NCBI GenBank assembly: GCA_036259875.1
Contig: DATAAZ010000018.1
Coordinates: forward strand, 1 to 33,729
Source: DATAAZ01 sp036259875
Lineage (GTDB): Bacteria; Actinomycetota; Thermoleophilia; Gaiellales; Gaiellaceae
DNA length: 33,729 nt
Direction of reading: 5' to 3'
Shown: piece by piece, positions 14,421 through 22,550 of the stretch
Layout: every line of letters begins with the position of its first letter
How positions within the stretch are numbered: the stretch's first letter is position 1
Made by a program: the position numbers and the translations under genes
Notes under the pieces: generated by a model
Database searches by the model: none
Seen by the model: the letters and a program-made list of their open reading frames with translations, nothing else
Told to the model about the DNA's origin: nothing

Positions 14421-15983
14421 ATGACCGCCCTCGGACGAGGGATCGTCGGACCGGGGCTTCCCGTCCGAAACCGTCTATGGCGGCTCATGCGGCTTCTCGG
14501 TCTTCTCCGGCGGCAGGACGGAATCTCCCTGGTCATGGCAGTGGGGGTCCTCGGGCTGCTCTCGGTGACGGGAACGACCGTCGTCTACTACTCGAACGCG
14601 AACGCGCGGAGCGCGGAGTTCTCGCAGGACAACGGGCACGCGTACGACCTCGCGGAGGCCGGGATCAACGAGATGATGGCGGTGCTCTCGAAGCCGGAGA
14701 ACAACGCGTTGAACGGCGACTTGCTCCCCGAGACGACGCACACCTACCAGGGAGGAACCGTCACGTGGTCTGGCTCGTTCGACCTCAAATCGGCGCAATG
14801 GTCGGTCACCTCTACGGGACGCATCGCGAACCCGACGGGCGCGACGAACCAGGTCACGCGCACGCTGAGCGCGAAGGTGCCCGTGACGCCGACGTACACG
14901 CAGCCGCTCAACAACCCGGCCTGGAACTACATCTACAGCAGGGCGACGGGACAGCCGTGTGACATGACGGTGTCGAACAACGTCGGTGGCTCGTCCCGTC
15001 TTTACACCGCCGGCAACCTCTGCCTGAACAACAACGCGGGCATCACGAGCGCGGCACTGATCGTCCAGGGCAACCTCGACCTATCGAACAACTCCTTCGT
15101 CGGCGCGAGCACGAACATGGGGGCGCGCGTCGAAACGTTCGTCGGTCGTGACTGCCGGTACGGCAACGGCTCGTGGGCAACCCCTTGCACGGGCAATCAG
15201 GACAGCCGCCGGATCTATTCGAAGAAGGACCCGCCGAGTTACACCGTCGGTGTCACGAATCCCGCCCCGATCATCGCCGAGCCCACTTCCGACTTCGACG
15301 GCTGGTACGCGAACGCGATGCCGGGCCCGGCAACGGATTGCACGAACGAGAACGGCGCTCGCTCTGGCACTCCGCCCGTGTTCGACAACGATCCGGTTCG
15401 CAACAACAGCGTTCCGACCGTGTTCGAGCTAACGCCCGCGTCGTCGTACACGTGTCGCGTCGGCCCCGCGAACAATCCGTTCGGCGAGCTCTCGTGGGAC
15501 GCATCGACGAGAGTGTTGACCGTGCGCGGCACGATTTACATCGACGGGAGCGCACGGATCGCGAACGGATTGCTCAACGAATACGACGGACAGGCGACGA
15601 TCTATCTGTCGGGGACGTTGCTCGTCGAGAACGGGTCGAAGCTCTGCGGCGGGAGTTCGGGTTCGGAATGTGACTTCGGCGCCTGGAACCCGAACACCGA
15701 GATGCTCACGTTCGTCGCAGACGGCGTGGGCGGCCAGGCGGAGACCGGGAACAGCATCCTGATCAACAACAACGGCCAGTTCCAGGGTGGCCTCTTCGCC
15801 ACGCACAACCTCGAGTACCGAAACAACGCGAGATCCGACGGGCCCATGGTCGGTTGGGAGATCAAGTTCGCGAACAACGTCACGAACGACGCCTTCCCGA
15901 CGATCACGACCGTCCCGGTCGGGATGCCGGGCAACCGGCAGGTCCACGCGCAACCGAACCCGCCGCAGCTCTACTCGGGCTAG
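14421..15983 (+). CDS. PilX-like pilus-associated surface protein
   Basis: 520 aa from ATG 14421, with GAGGAG at 14411-14416 confirming the start. The prepilin-type N-terminus is basic (RLWRLMRLLGLLRRQDG), then a hydrophobic helix from Ile 35 (ISLVMAVGVLGLLSVTG). The +5 position is Met, not Glu, as in GspK/PilX-type tip subunits. The long outer part (about 100-520) is Asn/Gly/Ser/Thr-rich with many short beta repeats (NNNAGITSAALIVQGNLDLS, LFATHNLEYRNNARSDG) and several Cys. It resembles DUF7305/PilX C-terminal beta-solenoid regions. It is likely a tip adhesin. Its amino-acid make-up differs from the Ala/Arg-rich neighbours because it is exported. Confidence 0.75.
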   Translation: MTALGRGIVGPGLPVRNRLWRLMRLLGLLRRQDGISLVMAVGVLGLLSVTGTTVVYYSNANARSAEFSQDNGHAYDLAEAGINEMMAVLSKPENNALNGDLLPETTHTYQGGTVTWSGSFDLKSAQWSVTSTGRIANPTGATNQVTRTLSAKVPVTPTYTQPLNNPAWNYIYSRATGQPCDMTVSNNVGGSSRLYTAGNLCLNNNAGITSAALIVQGNLDLSNNSFVGASTNMGARVETFVGRDCRYGNGSWATPCTGNQDSRRIYSKKDPPSYTVGVTNPAPIIAEPTSDFDGWYANAMPGPATDCTNENGARSGTPPVFDNDPVRNNSVPTVFELTPASSYTCRVGPANNPFGELSWDASTRVLTVRGTIYIDGSARIANGLLNEYDGQATIYLSGTLLVENGSKLCGGSSGSECDFGAWNPNTEMLTFVADGVGGQAETGNSILINNNGQFQGGLFATHNLEYRNNARSDGPMVGWEIKFANNVTNDAFPTITTVPVGMPGNRQVHAQPNPPQLYSG

Positions 15984-16186
15984 CTCCGAGACTTCGCCGC
16001 GGCAACGCACGCGACCTCGGGAACTCGACGGTTCGCGCCACGAACACGCGACCCGTACGACCTCGGCGACCTCGGGGACTGTCCCTGCGGCGACCTCGGG
16101 GACTGTCCCTGGGACAGTCCCCAGGGCATGGCCCCTCGGGACGGTTCGCGGGTACGCGGCTGCGCGCGCGTAGGACGGCGATTTCG
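15984..16186. other. REP-containing spacer between pilX-like gene and RAYT gene
   Basis: No gene is seen. The spacer carries REP units at 16064-16122, described separately, and is the 3' flank of the minus-strand RAYT gene. Confidence 0.6.
16064..16122 (+). repeat. REP cluster 1 flanking the RAYT gene
   Basis: A 24-bp unit is tandemly repeated exactly (16064-16087 and 16088-16111; CGGCGACCTCGGGG then ACTGTCCCTG). The second unit runs into a perfect 25-bp palindrome at 16098-16122 (GGGGACTGTCCC, T, GGGACAGTCCCC). Confidence 0.9.
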
Positions 16187-16750
16187 CTACGCCGCGGCGC
16201 GAACCGGCGCTGCTCGAACGAACGCGGTGTACTGCTCGCGCGCCCCGCGCAGGTTCGTGCTGAAGAGCCCAAGCAGGCGCTCGGTATCGAGAAACGCGGG
16301 CCGTGGAGCGCGCCCGACCGTCGCGCGGTAGCTGCTCCAGGCCCACTCGGCCGGATGGCGGCAGAGGCCGGCGCGAACCGGGTTCAGCGCGATGTACCGC
16401 GTCAGCTCGAGGAGATGGCTCTCGGTCTCGACGACTGTGGAGTGGAAGCGGTCCTGGAAGAGGCGCCCGCCGAGGCCGTAGCGGCGGTTGAACGACTGAG
16501 CGTACGGGCCGTTCACGCCGTGCATTCCAGCACCGAGATTCGGAGCTCTCGTCTCCACGAGCAGGTGATAGTGGTTCGGGAGCAGGCAGTACGCGTAGCA
16601 GGCCCACTGGAACCGCTTGACCACGCGCTCAAGGCAGGCGAGAAAGCCCTCGAAGTCCGATTCGGCCAGGTAGATCGGCTGGCGCCGGTTCCCGCGCGCG
16701 TTGACGTGGTAGAAGCCGGCTTCCATCTCCGAGCGGGGGCGGCGGGGCAT
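16187..16750 (-). CDS. REP-associated tyrosine transposase (RAYT, Y1/IS200-like)
   Basis: 187 aa. Y1_Tnp-fold features are visible: FYHVNARGNRRQPIY at the first strand, CYAYCLLPNHYHLLVET holding the HxH metal-binding pair of the HUH site, the RRYGLGGRLFQDRFHSTVV segment, and the helix TRYIALNPVRAGLCRHPAEW typical of the RAYT subfamily (TnpA-REP). The nucleophilic Tyr is probably in the TRYIALNP helix. Such enzymes nick and join single-stranded REP DNA. Matching REP palindromes flank the gene on both sides (16064-16122 and 16833-16921), and a copy lies at 26072-26096. The gene sits between the pilX-like gene and pilB. Confidence 0.92.
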   Translation of the reverse strand: MPRRPRSEMEAGFYHVNARGNRRQPIYLAESDFEGFLACLERVVKRFQWACYAYCLLPNHYHLLVETRAPNLGAGMHGVNGPYAQSFNRRYGLGGRLFQDRFHSTVVETESHLLELTRYIALNPVRAGLCRHPAEWAWSSYRATVGRAPRPAFLDTERLLGLFSTNLRGAREQYTAFVRAAPVRAAA

Positions 16751-16950
16751 GGGCCGACAGTAGGCGAGCGTGCCCGCAAAGCGCGACGGGGTGCGTCCGT
16801 CTATTCACTTTCGCGCTTCCCTCGCGACAGTTGGGGACTGTCCCTGGGACAGTCCCCAGGACCAGGCCCGACGGGACCTGTCTGGGACAGTCCCCAGGAC
16901 CGGGCCCGACGGGACCTGTCTCGGAAGCCGGGCTTCGATGCCGCGCTGCG
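16751..16950. other. REP-containing spacer between RAYT and pilB
   Basis: About 200 bases without a gene, mostly REP copies (16833-16921). The 3' end of pilB (minus strand) follows at 16951. Confidence 0.6.
16833..16921 (+). repeat. REP cluster 2 flanking the RAYT gene
   Basis: The perfect 25-bp palindrome is at 16833-16857. Its right half begins a 38-bp unit (16846-16883) repeated in tandem with one mismatch at 16884-16921. The units contain GGGACAGTCCCCAGGACC and CCCGACGGGACCTGTCT. Confidence 0.9.
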
Positions 16951-18762
16951 CTAGGAGACGAGGACGCGGCCCAGCTCTTCGAGCGACGTAAGGCCTGAGG
17001 CGACCTTCGCGAGGCCGTCGTCCCAGAGCGTGCGCATTCCGCTCGCCATCGCAGCGCGCTCGAGCTCCTCGCGGCTCGCGCGCTGCGAGGCGAGGCGGCT
17101 GATCTCCTCGGTCATCGTCATCAGCTGGTAGATCCCGATCCGGCCTCGGTAGCCCGTCTGATTGCAGCGCGGGCAGCCCCGCTTGCGGTAGAGGCTGACG
17201 CCGTCCGCGGCGGCGACCTGCTCGGGCGAGAAGCGCGCGTTCAGCATCTCCTCACGGGTCGGGATGTACATCTCACAGCAGTGCGTGCAGAGGCGCCGGG
17301 CGAGGCGCTGCGCCAACACGGCGCTAACGGCAGACCCGGTCAGGAACGGCTCCACGCCCATCTCGTTCAGGCGCGTGAGCGCCGAGGGCGCGTCGTTCGT
17401 GTGGAGCGTCGAGAGGACGAAGTGACCGGTGAGCGCCGCCTCGATCGCCATCTTGGCTGTCTCGGTATCGCGGATCTCGCCGACCATCACGATGTCGGGG
17501 TCGGAACGGAGGATCGACCGGAGGGCGGCCGAGAACGTCATCCCCGCCCGCGGATTCACCTGCACCTGGTTCAGGCCGAGCAACCGGTATTCGACGGGGT
17601 CCTCGACGGTGATGATGTTGACGTCGGGCATGTTGAGCTGGCTCAGCGACGCGTAGAGCGTCGTCGACTTCCCCGAGCCGGTCGGCCCGGTTACGAGGAG
17701 GGCGCCGGTCGGCCGGCTGAGGATCCGGTCGAAGTGCGCGCGCATCTCGTCCGAGAGCCCGAGGTCGGTGAGTGTCGGGATCCGCTTCGACTTGTCGAGG
17801 AGGCGCATCACGACCATCTCGCCCTCCACGGACGGGAGGACGGCGACGCGGATGTCGAGGACGCGGCCGGCCGCCTTGGCGTTCAGCGAGATCCGTCCGT
17901 CCTGCGGCTTCCGGCGCTCCGCGATGTCGAGCTTCGCGAGGACCTTGAGGCGGGTCGTCACCGCGCTCGCGAGGCGCTTCGGAATCCGCTGCACCTCGTG
18001 CAGGACGCCGTCGATTCGGAGGCGAACGACGAGCGCGTCGTCCTGCGGGTCGAAGTGGACGTCGCTCGCGCCGTCCTCGGCTGCCTGGAGGATGATGGAG
18101 TTGACGAGCCGGACGAGGGGCGCGTCGGAGACGCCGTCGTCGACGTCGAGGTCGTCCGCCTCCTCCTCGGCCTCCGCCTCGACGTCGAGCTCATCCTCGA
18201 CGAGCGCGGCTCGCTCCCACACCTCGGCGGCCCGCGCGATTTTCCGCAGCTCGAGCTCGATGTCTTCCCGCGGCGCGACGCCGATGTCGAGCGTGTGACG
18301 GGTCGCGATTCGAAGCTCGTCGATCCGCTGGACGTCGCTCGGGTCGGCGACCGCGATCTTGAGGACGTTGCCCTCCAGGCGGTACGGGATCGCAACCGCG
18401 CGCTCGAGGACGTACGAGGGAATCGCCTCGACCGCGTCGCGGGCGACCCCTTCCGCCCCGAGGTCGACGAACGGAAGGTGATGGCGCGCTGCGGCGACCC
18501 GCGCGAGCCCGGTTCCAGGCGCGAGATCCCCCTGCGCGATCGCCTCGGCGAGCGATCCGGAGCCGGCGATGACGCGCGCGCCGGCCAGGCGGTCGGATTC
18601 GATCAGGCCGGTCGCCTCGAGGAGGTCGGCGAGGAGCTCGGCCTGCCGGTTGGGCGGGATGCCCGCGCCCGGGGGCGGCGAGCTGAGGCCGGGCGCCTGC
18701 TCGCCGTCGAAGAGGTCGCCGCCGCCGGGGCGGCGAAGCGGCTGCTGCTCGTCGATCTCCAC
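16951..18762 (-). CDS. pilB: Type IV pilus extension ATPase PilB (GspE family)
   Basis: 603 aa from GTG 18762. The N-terminal GspE/MshEN domain (about 35-170) includes LARVAAARHHLPFVDL and IPYRLEGNVLKIAVADP. An acidic insert follows (DELDVEAEAEEEADDLDVDD, about 195-215), then the ATPase core with ASDVHFDPQ, Walker A GPTGSGKST, Asp box TVEDPVEY, Walker B DIVMVGEIRD and His box STLHTNDAPS. The tetracysteine zinc motif of extension ATPases is present (CTHC, later CPRC). It powers PilA polymerisation through PilC. It is transcribed opposite to the pilT-MNO run, upstream of the RAYT gene. Confidence 0.95.
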   Translation of the reverse strand: MEIDEQQPLRRPGGGDLFDGEQAPGLSSPPPGAGIPPNRQAELLADLLEATGLIESDRLAGARVIAGSGSLAEAIAQGDLAPGTGLARVAAARHHLPFVDLGAEGVARDAVEAIPSYVLERAVAIPYRLEGNVLKIAVADPSDVQRIDELRIATRHTLDIGVAPREDIELELRKIARAAEVWERAALVEDELDVEAEAEEEADDLDVDDGVSDAPLVRLVNSIILQAAEDGASDVHFDPQDDALVVRLRIDGVLHEVQRIPKRLASAVTTRLKVLAKLDIAERRKPQDGRISLNAKAAGRVLDIRVAVLPSVEGEMVVMRLLDKSKRIPTLTDLGLSDEMRAHFDRILSRPTGALLVTGPTGSGKSTTLYASLSQLNMPDVNIITVEDPVEYRLLGLNQVQVNPRAGMTFSAALRSILRSDPDIVMVGEIRDTETAKMAIEAALTGHFVLSTLHTNDAPSALTRLNEMGVEPFLTGSAVSAVLAQRLARRLCTHCCEMYIPTREEMLNARFSPEQVAAADGVSLYRKRGCPRCNQTGYRGRIGIYQLMTMTEEISRLASQRASREELERAAMASGMRTLWDDGLAKVASGLTSLEELGRVLVS

Positions 18763-18855
18763 GGTACGGGGGTTATCGGCGCTCGGCCGGAATCGCTGAA
18801 ACGAGGGGTTCCGACGGACGGGCTCGGCGTTCCCGGCCCACCGTCCGACGCGGGA

Positions 18856-19608
18856 CTAGAAGCGGCTCAGGTACGCGTCGAGGATCCGCTCGCCCCAGAA
18901 GAGTGCAGTGATCGATCCGAGGGCGAGGAACGGTCCGAACGGGATCGCCATCTTCCGCGCCGCCGTCCCGTGGCGCGCGAAGAGGACCACCGCGACGACG
19001 GTCGCGGCGAGCATCCCGAGCATCAGGCCGACCGTCACGTGCTGCCCGAGCGCTGCGCCGAGCAGAAGCGCCAGCTTGACGTCGCCCATCCCCATCCCCT
19101 TCGGGTAGACGAGGAGCGCGAGAAAGAGGAAGAGGGCGGAACCGAGGCTCGCCGCCGTCCACTCGAGCGCTCGGTCGGGAAAGAGGGCGATCTGTGCCGC
19201 GAGCACGATGAGCGCGCTGGGGAGGACGATGCGGTCGGGGAGAATCCGACGCTCGGCATCGATTGCCGAGAGCGCGACGAGGACCGCGACGAAGAACGCC
19301 GCGACGAACGCTCGTCCCGAGAGGCCGAAGCGGAGGAAGCAGCCGGCTACGAGGAGCGCCGTCGCCAGCTCGACGGCGAGGTAACGGATCCCGATCGGCG
19401 TCGCACAGGCCCGGCAGCGGCCGCGCAGCGCCACGTACGAGACGACGGGAACGTTCTCCCACCAGGCGAGCTCGTGCGTGCAGCGCGGGCACGCCGACCG
19501 CGGCCGGACGAGCGAGCGTCGCTCCGGAAGTCGCGAGACGACGACGTTCAGGAAGCTCCCGAGCGCGAGCCCCGGGGCGAGCGCGGCGGCGGCGAGCGCG
19601 GCGTTCAC
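18856..19608 (-). CDS. pilD: Prepilin peptidase / N-methyltransferase PilD
   Basis: 250-aa multi-spanning membrane protein. The cytoplasmic zinc motif has Cys pairs CPRC (40, 43) and CRAC (65, 68), linked to N-methylation. The two catalytic aspartates of the GxGD protease family are in SAIDAERRILPD (Asp 117) and GMGMGDVKL (Asp 176). About eight hydrophobic segments are visible. It should cut the leaders of PilA, PilV and the GspJ-like protein before +1 and methylate the new N-terminus. The ATG overlaps the stop of the upstream gene (ATGA, 19605-19608), so the two are translationally coupled. Confidence 0.95.
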   Translation of the reverse strand: MNAALAAAALAPGLALGSFLNVVVSRLPERRSLVRPRSACPRCTHELAWWENVPVVSYVALRGRCRACATPIGIRYLAVELATALLVAGCFLRFGLSGRAFVAAFFVAVLVALSAIDAERRILPDRIVLPSALIVLAAQIALFPDRALEWTAASLGSALFLFLALLVYPKGMGMGDVKLALLLGAALGQHVTVGLMLGMLAATVVAVVLFARHGTAARKMAIPFGPFLALGSITALFWGERILDAYLSRF

Positions 19609-19880
19609 GCCGAGACCTGGCAGCCGAGGTAGGTGAGTGCCTGCGCGGCCTCGTCGACAAAGCGCGCCGCGTCCTCCTCGTTGTCGAATCGGTAGGGCCC
19701 GGGACGAAGCGGGTCGACATGGAGCCCCGAGACGGGGTAGACCTCACACTCAACGACGCACTCGCCGCCGCGCGCGACGGAGCGCATCGTCGCCACCTGC
19801 TTGCCACCTTTGCGCGCGGTGCGCACGAGGAGCTCGCGCTCCTCTGCACCGCTCGCCTCGACCGGCCGGTCGGGGCTCAT
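19605..19880 (-). CDS. Small hypothetical protein between PilD and a Trx-like protein
   Basis: 91 aa. It overlaps pilD by four bases and the upstream gene by four bases, so it belongs to a tight three-gene operon. The sequence has three segments of alternating strand and helix (VATMRSVARGGECVVECEVYP, GPYRFDNEEDAARFVDEAAQ) like a small alpha/beta protein. There is no signal peptide or membrane segment. I do not recognise a family. Confidence 0.7.
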   Translation of the reverse strand: MSPDRPVEASGAEERELLVRTARKGGKQVATMRSVARGGECVVECEVYPVSGLHVDPLRPGPYRFDNEEDAARFVDEAAQALTYLGCQVSA

Positions 19881-20740
19881 ACGGCGGCGTTGTCGACGGC
19901 CTGAGCGACCGTCTCGCGATCGACCCAGCCGGCGAACTGCGTGACGGCGCCCGCCGGGCGCGTGAAGACGAAGACCGAAGGAGCGCCGCGCACCGCGTAC
20001 TGCGCGGCGACGGGCGCGATCTCCTTTGCGTCGTAGACGTCGATTGCGACGAAGCCGGCGTCCGCGAGATCGGCGCCGGCCCGCGCCTCGCGGATCGCGA
20101 GGCGGTCGACCGCCGAGTCGGGCGCGTAGAGGACAGCGACGACGACACCGTGCCGCTCGAGCTCGCGGGCGAGCTCCGTGTCGTCGGTTCCGCCCTCGGC
20201 GCAGTTGTCGGCGCCGAGCGCGCGAGCGATGCGATTGCCGCGATCGTTCACGGCGAACGCCTGCGCAGTCCGGCGTGCGAACTCGGCGGTGTCGCCCGCT
20301 TCGAGCGCCTTGACCGCCTCGCGTTCGCGGGCGGCGAAGCGGCCGAAGAAGTTGAGCATGCGCGCGACTCGTGCCCGGTCGCGTTGCGGCGCGGAGAGTG
20401 CCCGCAGCTCGGCGAGCGCTGCGTCGGCGAGGTCGAGCGCCTGAGGAAGCGTCGCGAGGAGCTGTTCCCTGGTCTGCGGCGTCCCGAGCTCGTTCGCCTC
20501 CCGGTTCAGCCGCGCGCAGACGGCGTTCGCCTGCTTCGCCCAGCGTGCCCGTGAAACGCGGGCGGCGGGCGTCGCCGGGGCGGCCTCGCCGGTCGCGGGA
20601 CGGTTGATCGGTGGCAACGGCTCGCCGCTCCCGCCCGGCGTCCCGGTAAATGCGAACGCGCCGGCCCCGACGCCCCCAAGCGCCAGGACGGCGGTCGGGA
20701 GGAGGACGCGCAGCCGCAGGTTCGACCGCAGAGCCTTCAT
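19877..20740 (-). CDS. Membrane-anchored thioredoxin-fold protein lacking CxxC
   Basis: 287 aa. A signal anchor (about 10-32, LRVLLPTAVLALGGVGAGAF) is followed by a helical region (about 60-190) and a C-terminal thioredoxin-like domain (about 195-287). The latter shows VVVAVLYAPDSAVDRLAI where the redox CxxC motif should be, GFVAIDVYD, and RGAPSVFVF with the cis-Pro. Both active-site cysteines are absent, so it is unlikely to be an oxidoreductase; a structural or chaperone role is more likely. It is the first gene of the operon with the small protein and pilD, and its 5' end faces the 3' end of pilA. Confidence 0.75.
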   Translation of the reverse strand: MKALRSNLRLRVLLPTAVLALGGVGAGAFAFTGTPGGSGEPLPPINRPATGEAAPATPAARVSRARWAKQANAVCARLNREANELGTPQTREQLLATLPQALDLADAALAELRALSAPQRDRARVARMLNFFGRFAAREREAVKALEAGDTAEFARRTAQAFAVNDRGNRIARALGADNCAEGGTDDTELARELERHGVVVAVLYAPDSAVDRLAIREARAGADLADAGFVAIDVYDAKEIAPVAAQYAVRGAPSVFVFTRPAGAVTQFAGWVDRETVAQAVDNAAV

Positions 20741-20779
20741 AGGCTCTCTATCGGCAAGGAAAGACTCGTCCTTAAATGA

Positions 20780-20806
20780 AAAGGGCGCGGAGACCGCGCC
20801 CTTTTC
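20780..20806 (-). terminator. Rho-independent-type terminator of pilA
   Basis: AAAAGGGCGCGG, loop AGA, CCGCGCCCTTTT form a perfect 12-bp stem with A/T ends, usable in either direction. It lies 22 bases beyond the pilA stop, insulating pilA from the Trx-like operon. Confidence 0.85.
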
Positions 20807-20827
20807 GCACTGCTGGGCGATACGAGG

Positions 20828-21217
20828 CTACGTGCAGGCCGTCGCCGTGATGTCACTGGCGGGGCCGGCCTTGAAGTACTCCGCCTGCCCGACCTTGGAC
20901 TTGATGCAGTAGCTCGAGTCGCTCACCGAGATGATCTCGATGTTCTTGACTCCGGCGTCGTACGAGGCCTGGAGCTTCCCGAGCGTCATGCCCGTGTAGG
21001 CGTTGTTGTCGGCGTAGTACGCCTCGACGGCGGGGATAGACGAGCGGACGTTCGCCTTGGCAGCCGACTCGTTGGCGCGATCGCGGAACTTGAGGTAGCT
21101 CGGGATCGCGATGGCGAGCAGGATGCCGATGATGATGATCACGACGAGGAGCTCGATAAGGGTGAAACCACCCTCGCTCTCGCTGCGCGTGATCCTAGTC
21201 CTGAGCCGCTGAATCAC
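20828..21217 (-). CDS. pilA: Major type IV pilin PilA
   Basis: 129 aa. The start is GTG 21217, decided by a strong AAGGAGG (21230-21224) six bases upstream; earlier in-frame starts lack one. The leader is 17 residues (MIQRLRTRITRSESEGG), cut before Phe 18, with Glu 22 at +5 and the long hydrophobic helix FTLIELLVVIIIIGILLAIA. A second helix (RANESAAKANVRSSIPAVEA) and a small globular head follow, with one Cys pair (SYCIKSK and the terminal ATACT) likely forming the D-loop disulfide. This is the best-conserved pilin of the locus and the strongest ribosome binding site in the window, as expected for an abundant subunit. Confidence 0.93.
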   Translation of the reverse strand: MIQRLRTRITRSESEGGFTLIELLVVIIIIGILLAIAIPSYLKFRDRANESAAKANVRSSIPAVEAYYADNNAYTGMTLGKLQASYDAGVKNIEIISVSDSSYCIKSKVGQAEYFKAGPASDITATACT

Positions 21218-21223
21218 TAGGTT

Positions 21224-21230
21224 CCTCCTT
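21224..21230 (-). promoter_or_regulatory. Strong ribosome binding site of pilA
   Basis: AAGGAGG on the minus strand, six bases before GTG 21217. It decides the pilA start. Confidence 0.85.
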
Positions 21231-21254
21231 ATCGAGCGGTAGGCCATTGGCTCA

Positions 21255-21273
21255 GAGCCCGACCGTCGGGCTC
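21255..21273 (-). promoter_or_regulatory. Stem-loop in the pilA leader
   Basis: GAGCCCGA, loop CCG, TCGGGCTC form a perfect 8-bp stem 25 bases upstream of the pilA ribosome binding site; GGCCA (21242-21246) and TGGCC downstream could extend it. It may affect mRNA stability or translation. It does not match the cyclic-di-GMP riboswitch consensus as I know it. Confidence 0.4.
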
Positions 21274-21384
21274 CGTGGCCGTTATCGGGTGCCCGGTGCC
21301 TCGCGCCTGTGCCCCGGATGAGGGATTTCCGCGTCCCCTTTAGGGAGGCCGAACGGGTGCCGATAGGTGGGCGCGGAGGGAGCC

Positions 21385-22545
21385 ATGGAATCGACGCATG
21401 CGGCAAACGGCGGCGTTCGCGCCTCGATCGACGATCTGCTCGAGCGGATGGTCGCGCACGGCGCGTCCGACCTTCACGTGACGAGCGGCGTCGAGCCGAC
21501 CGTGCGAGTCGACGGGAGGCTGGTGCCGCTCGAGGGGTTCGGGCGGCTCACCGGGGAGGACACGCAGCGGCTCCTCTACCGCATGCTCTCGACCGAGCAG
21601 CAGAAGCACCTCGAGGTCAATCGCCAGCTCGACCTCGCACACGCGGTCCCCGGGCTCGCACGCTTTCGCGCGAACGTCTACTTCCAGCGGCACAGCGTCG
21701 GCGCCGCCTTCCGCCTTATCCCGTTCGAGCTGAAGACGCTCGAGGAGCTCGGGATGCCGCCGGCGCTCGCCGAGCTCGCCGAGAGGCCGCGCGGTCTCGT
21801 GCTCGTGACCGGCCCCACCGGCTCGGGGAAGTCGACGACGCTCGCAGCGATGATCGACCTGATCAACCGCAACCGGGCCGATCACATCATGACGATCGAG
21901 GACCCGATCGAGTTCCTGCACCGCCACAAGCGCTGCGTCGTCAACCAGCGCGAGATCGGGCCCGACGCGACGAGCTTCGCGGAGGCGCTCCGCGGCGCCC
22001 TCCGCCAGGACCCCGACGTGATCCTGCTCGGAGAGATGCGCGATCTCGAGACGATCGCGACCGCGCTCACCGCAGCCGAGACCGGCCACCTCGTCTTCGC
22101 AACCCTGCATACCCAGGACGCCCCCTCGACCGTCGACCGGCTGATCGACGTTTTTCCGGCCACGCAGCAGGCGCAGGTGCGCGTGCAGATCGCCGCCACC
22201 CTGCAGGGCGTCGTCACCCAGACGCTCCTCCCCCGGGCGGACGGCACCGGCCGCGTCGCGGCGGCCGAGGTGCTTCTCCCGGACGATGCCGTCCGGAACC
22301 TGATCCGGCAGGCGAAGGTCGAGCAGATCTACTCCGTCATGCAGACGGGCGGGAAGCGCGGGATGCAGACACTCGAGCAATCCCTCGCCGACCTCGTCAT
22401 CCGCGGGATCGTCACGCAGGAGGTCGCGCTCTCGCGGTCGAGCCGCCCCGATCAGCTCGTCGGCCTCCTCCAACGAGGCGCCGGCCTCACGGCTCCGGCC
22501 GTCGACGCCTTCATCGGCGTCGGCGTGCGGGCGGCGGGGAGTTAG
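21385..22545 (+). CDS. pilT: Type IV pilus retraction ATPase PilT
   Basis: 386 aa from ATG 21385, preceded by GGAGGG; an in-frame GTG at 21367 is less likely. The sequence is canonical for PilT: GASDLHVTSGVEPTVRVDG, Walker A GPTGSGKST, TIEDPIEFLH, Walker B DVILLGEMRD, His box ATLHTQDAPSTVDRL, and the retraction-specific motif AVRNLIRQAKVEQIYSVMQTG (AIRNLIRE in classic PilT). It drives pilus disassembly as a hexamer. It is the first gene of a tight forward operon with pilM, pilN, pilO and a pilP-like gene (21385-26045). Confidence 0.95.
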   Translation: MESTHAANGGVRASIDDLLERMVAHGASDLHVTSGVEPTVRVDGRLVPLEGFGRLTGEDTQRLLYRMLSTEQQKHLEVNRQLDLAHAVPGLARFRANVYFQRHSVGAAFRLIPFELKTLEELGMPPALAELAERPRGLVLVTGPTGSGKSTTLAAMIDLINRNRADHIMTIEDPIEFLHRHKRCVVNQREIGPDATSFAEALRGALRQDPDVILLGEMRDLETIATALTAAETGHLVFATLHTQDAPSTVDRLIDVFPATQQAQVRVQIAATLQGVVTQTLLPRADGTGRVAAAEVLLPDDAVRNLIRQAKVEQIYSVMQTGGKRGMQTLEQSLADLVIRGIVTQEVALSRSSRPDQLVGLLQRGAGLTAPAVDAFIGVGVRAAGS

Positions 22546-22550
22546 AAGCC

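Noticed and set aside
16064..16921. CRISPR-like array
   Set aside because: Repeats are palindromic REP units in tandem without regular unique spacers, and no cas genes are present.
17281..19632. 783-residue open frame on the plus strand
   Set aside because: Antisense to pilB and pilD, which have all family motifs; Asp/Arg-rich shadow.
21218..21384. Cyclic-di-GMP riboswitch ahead of pilA
   Set aside because: The leader lacks the GGACGCAAAGCC core and other conserved parts of GEMM-type aptamers; only a generic hairpin is supported.
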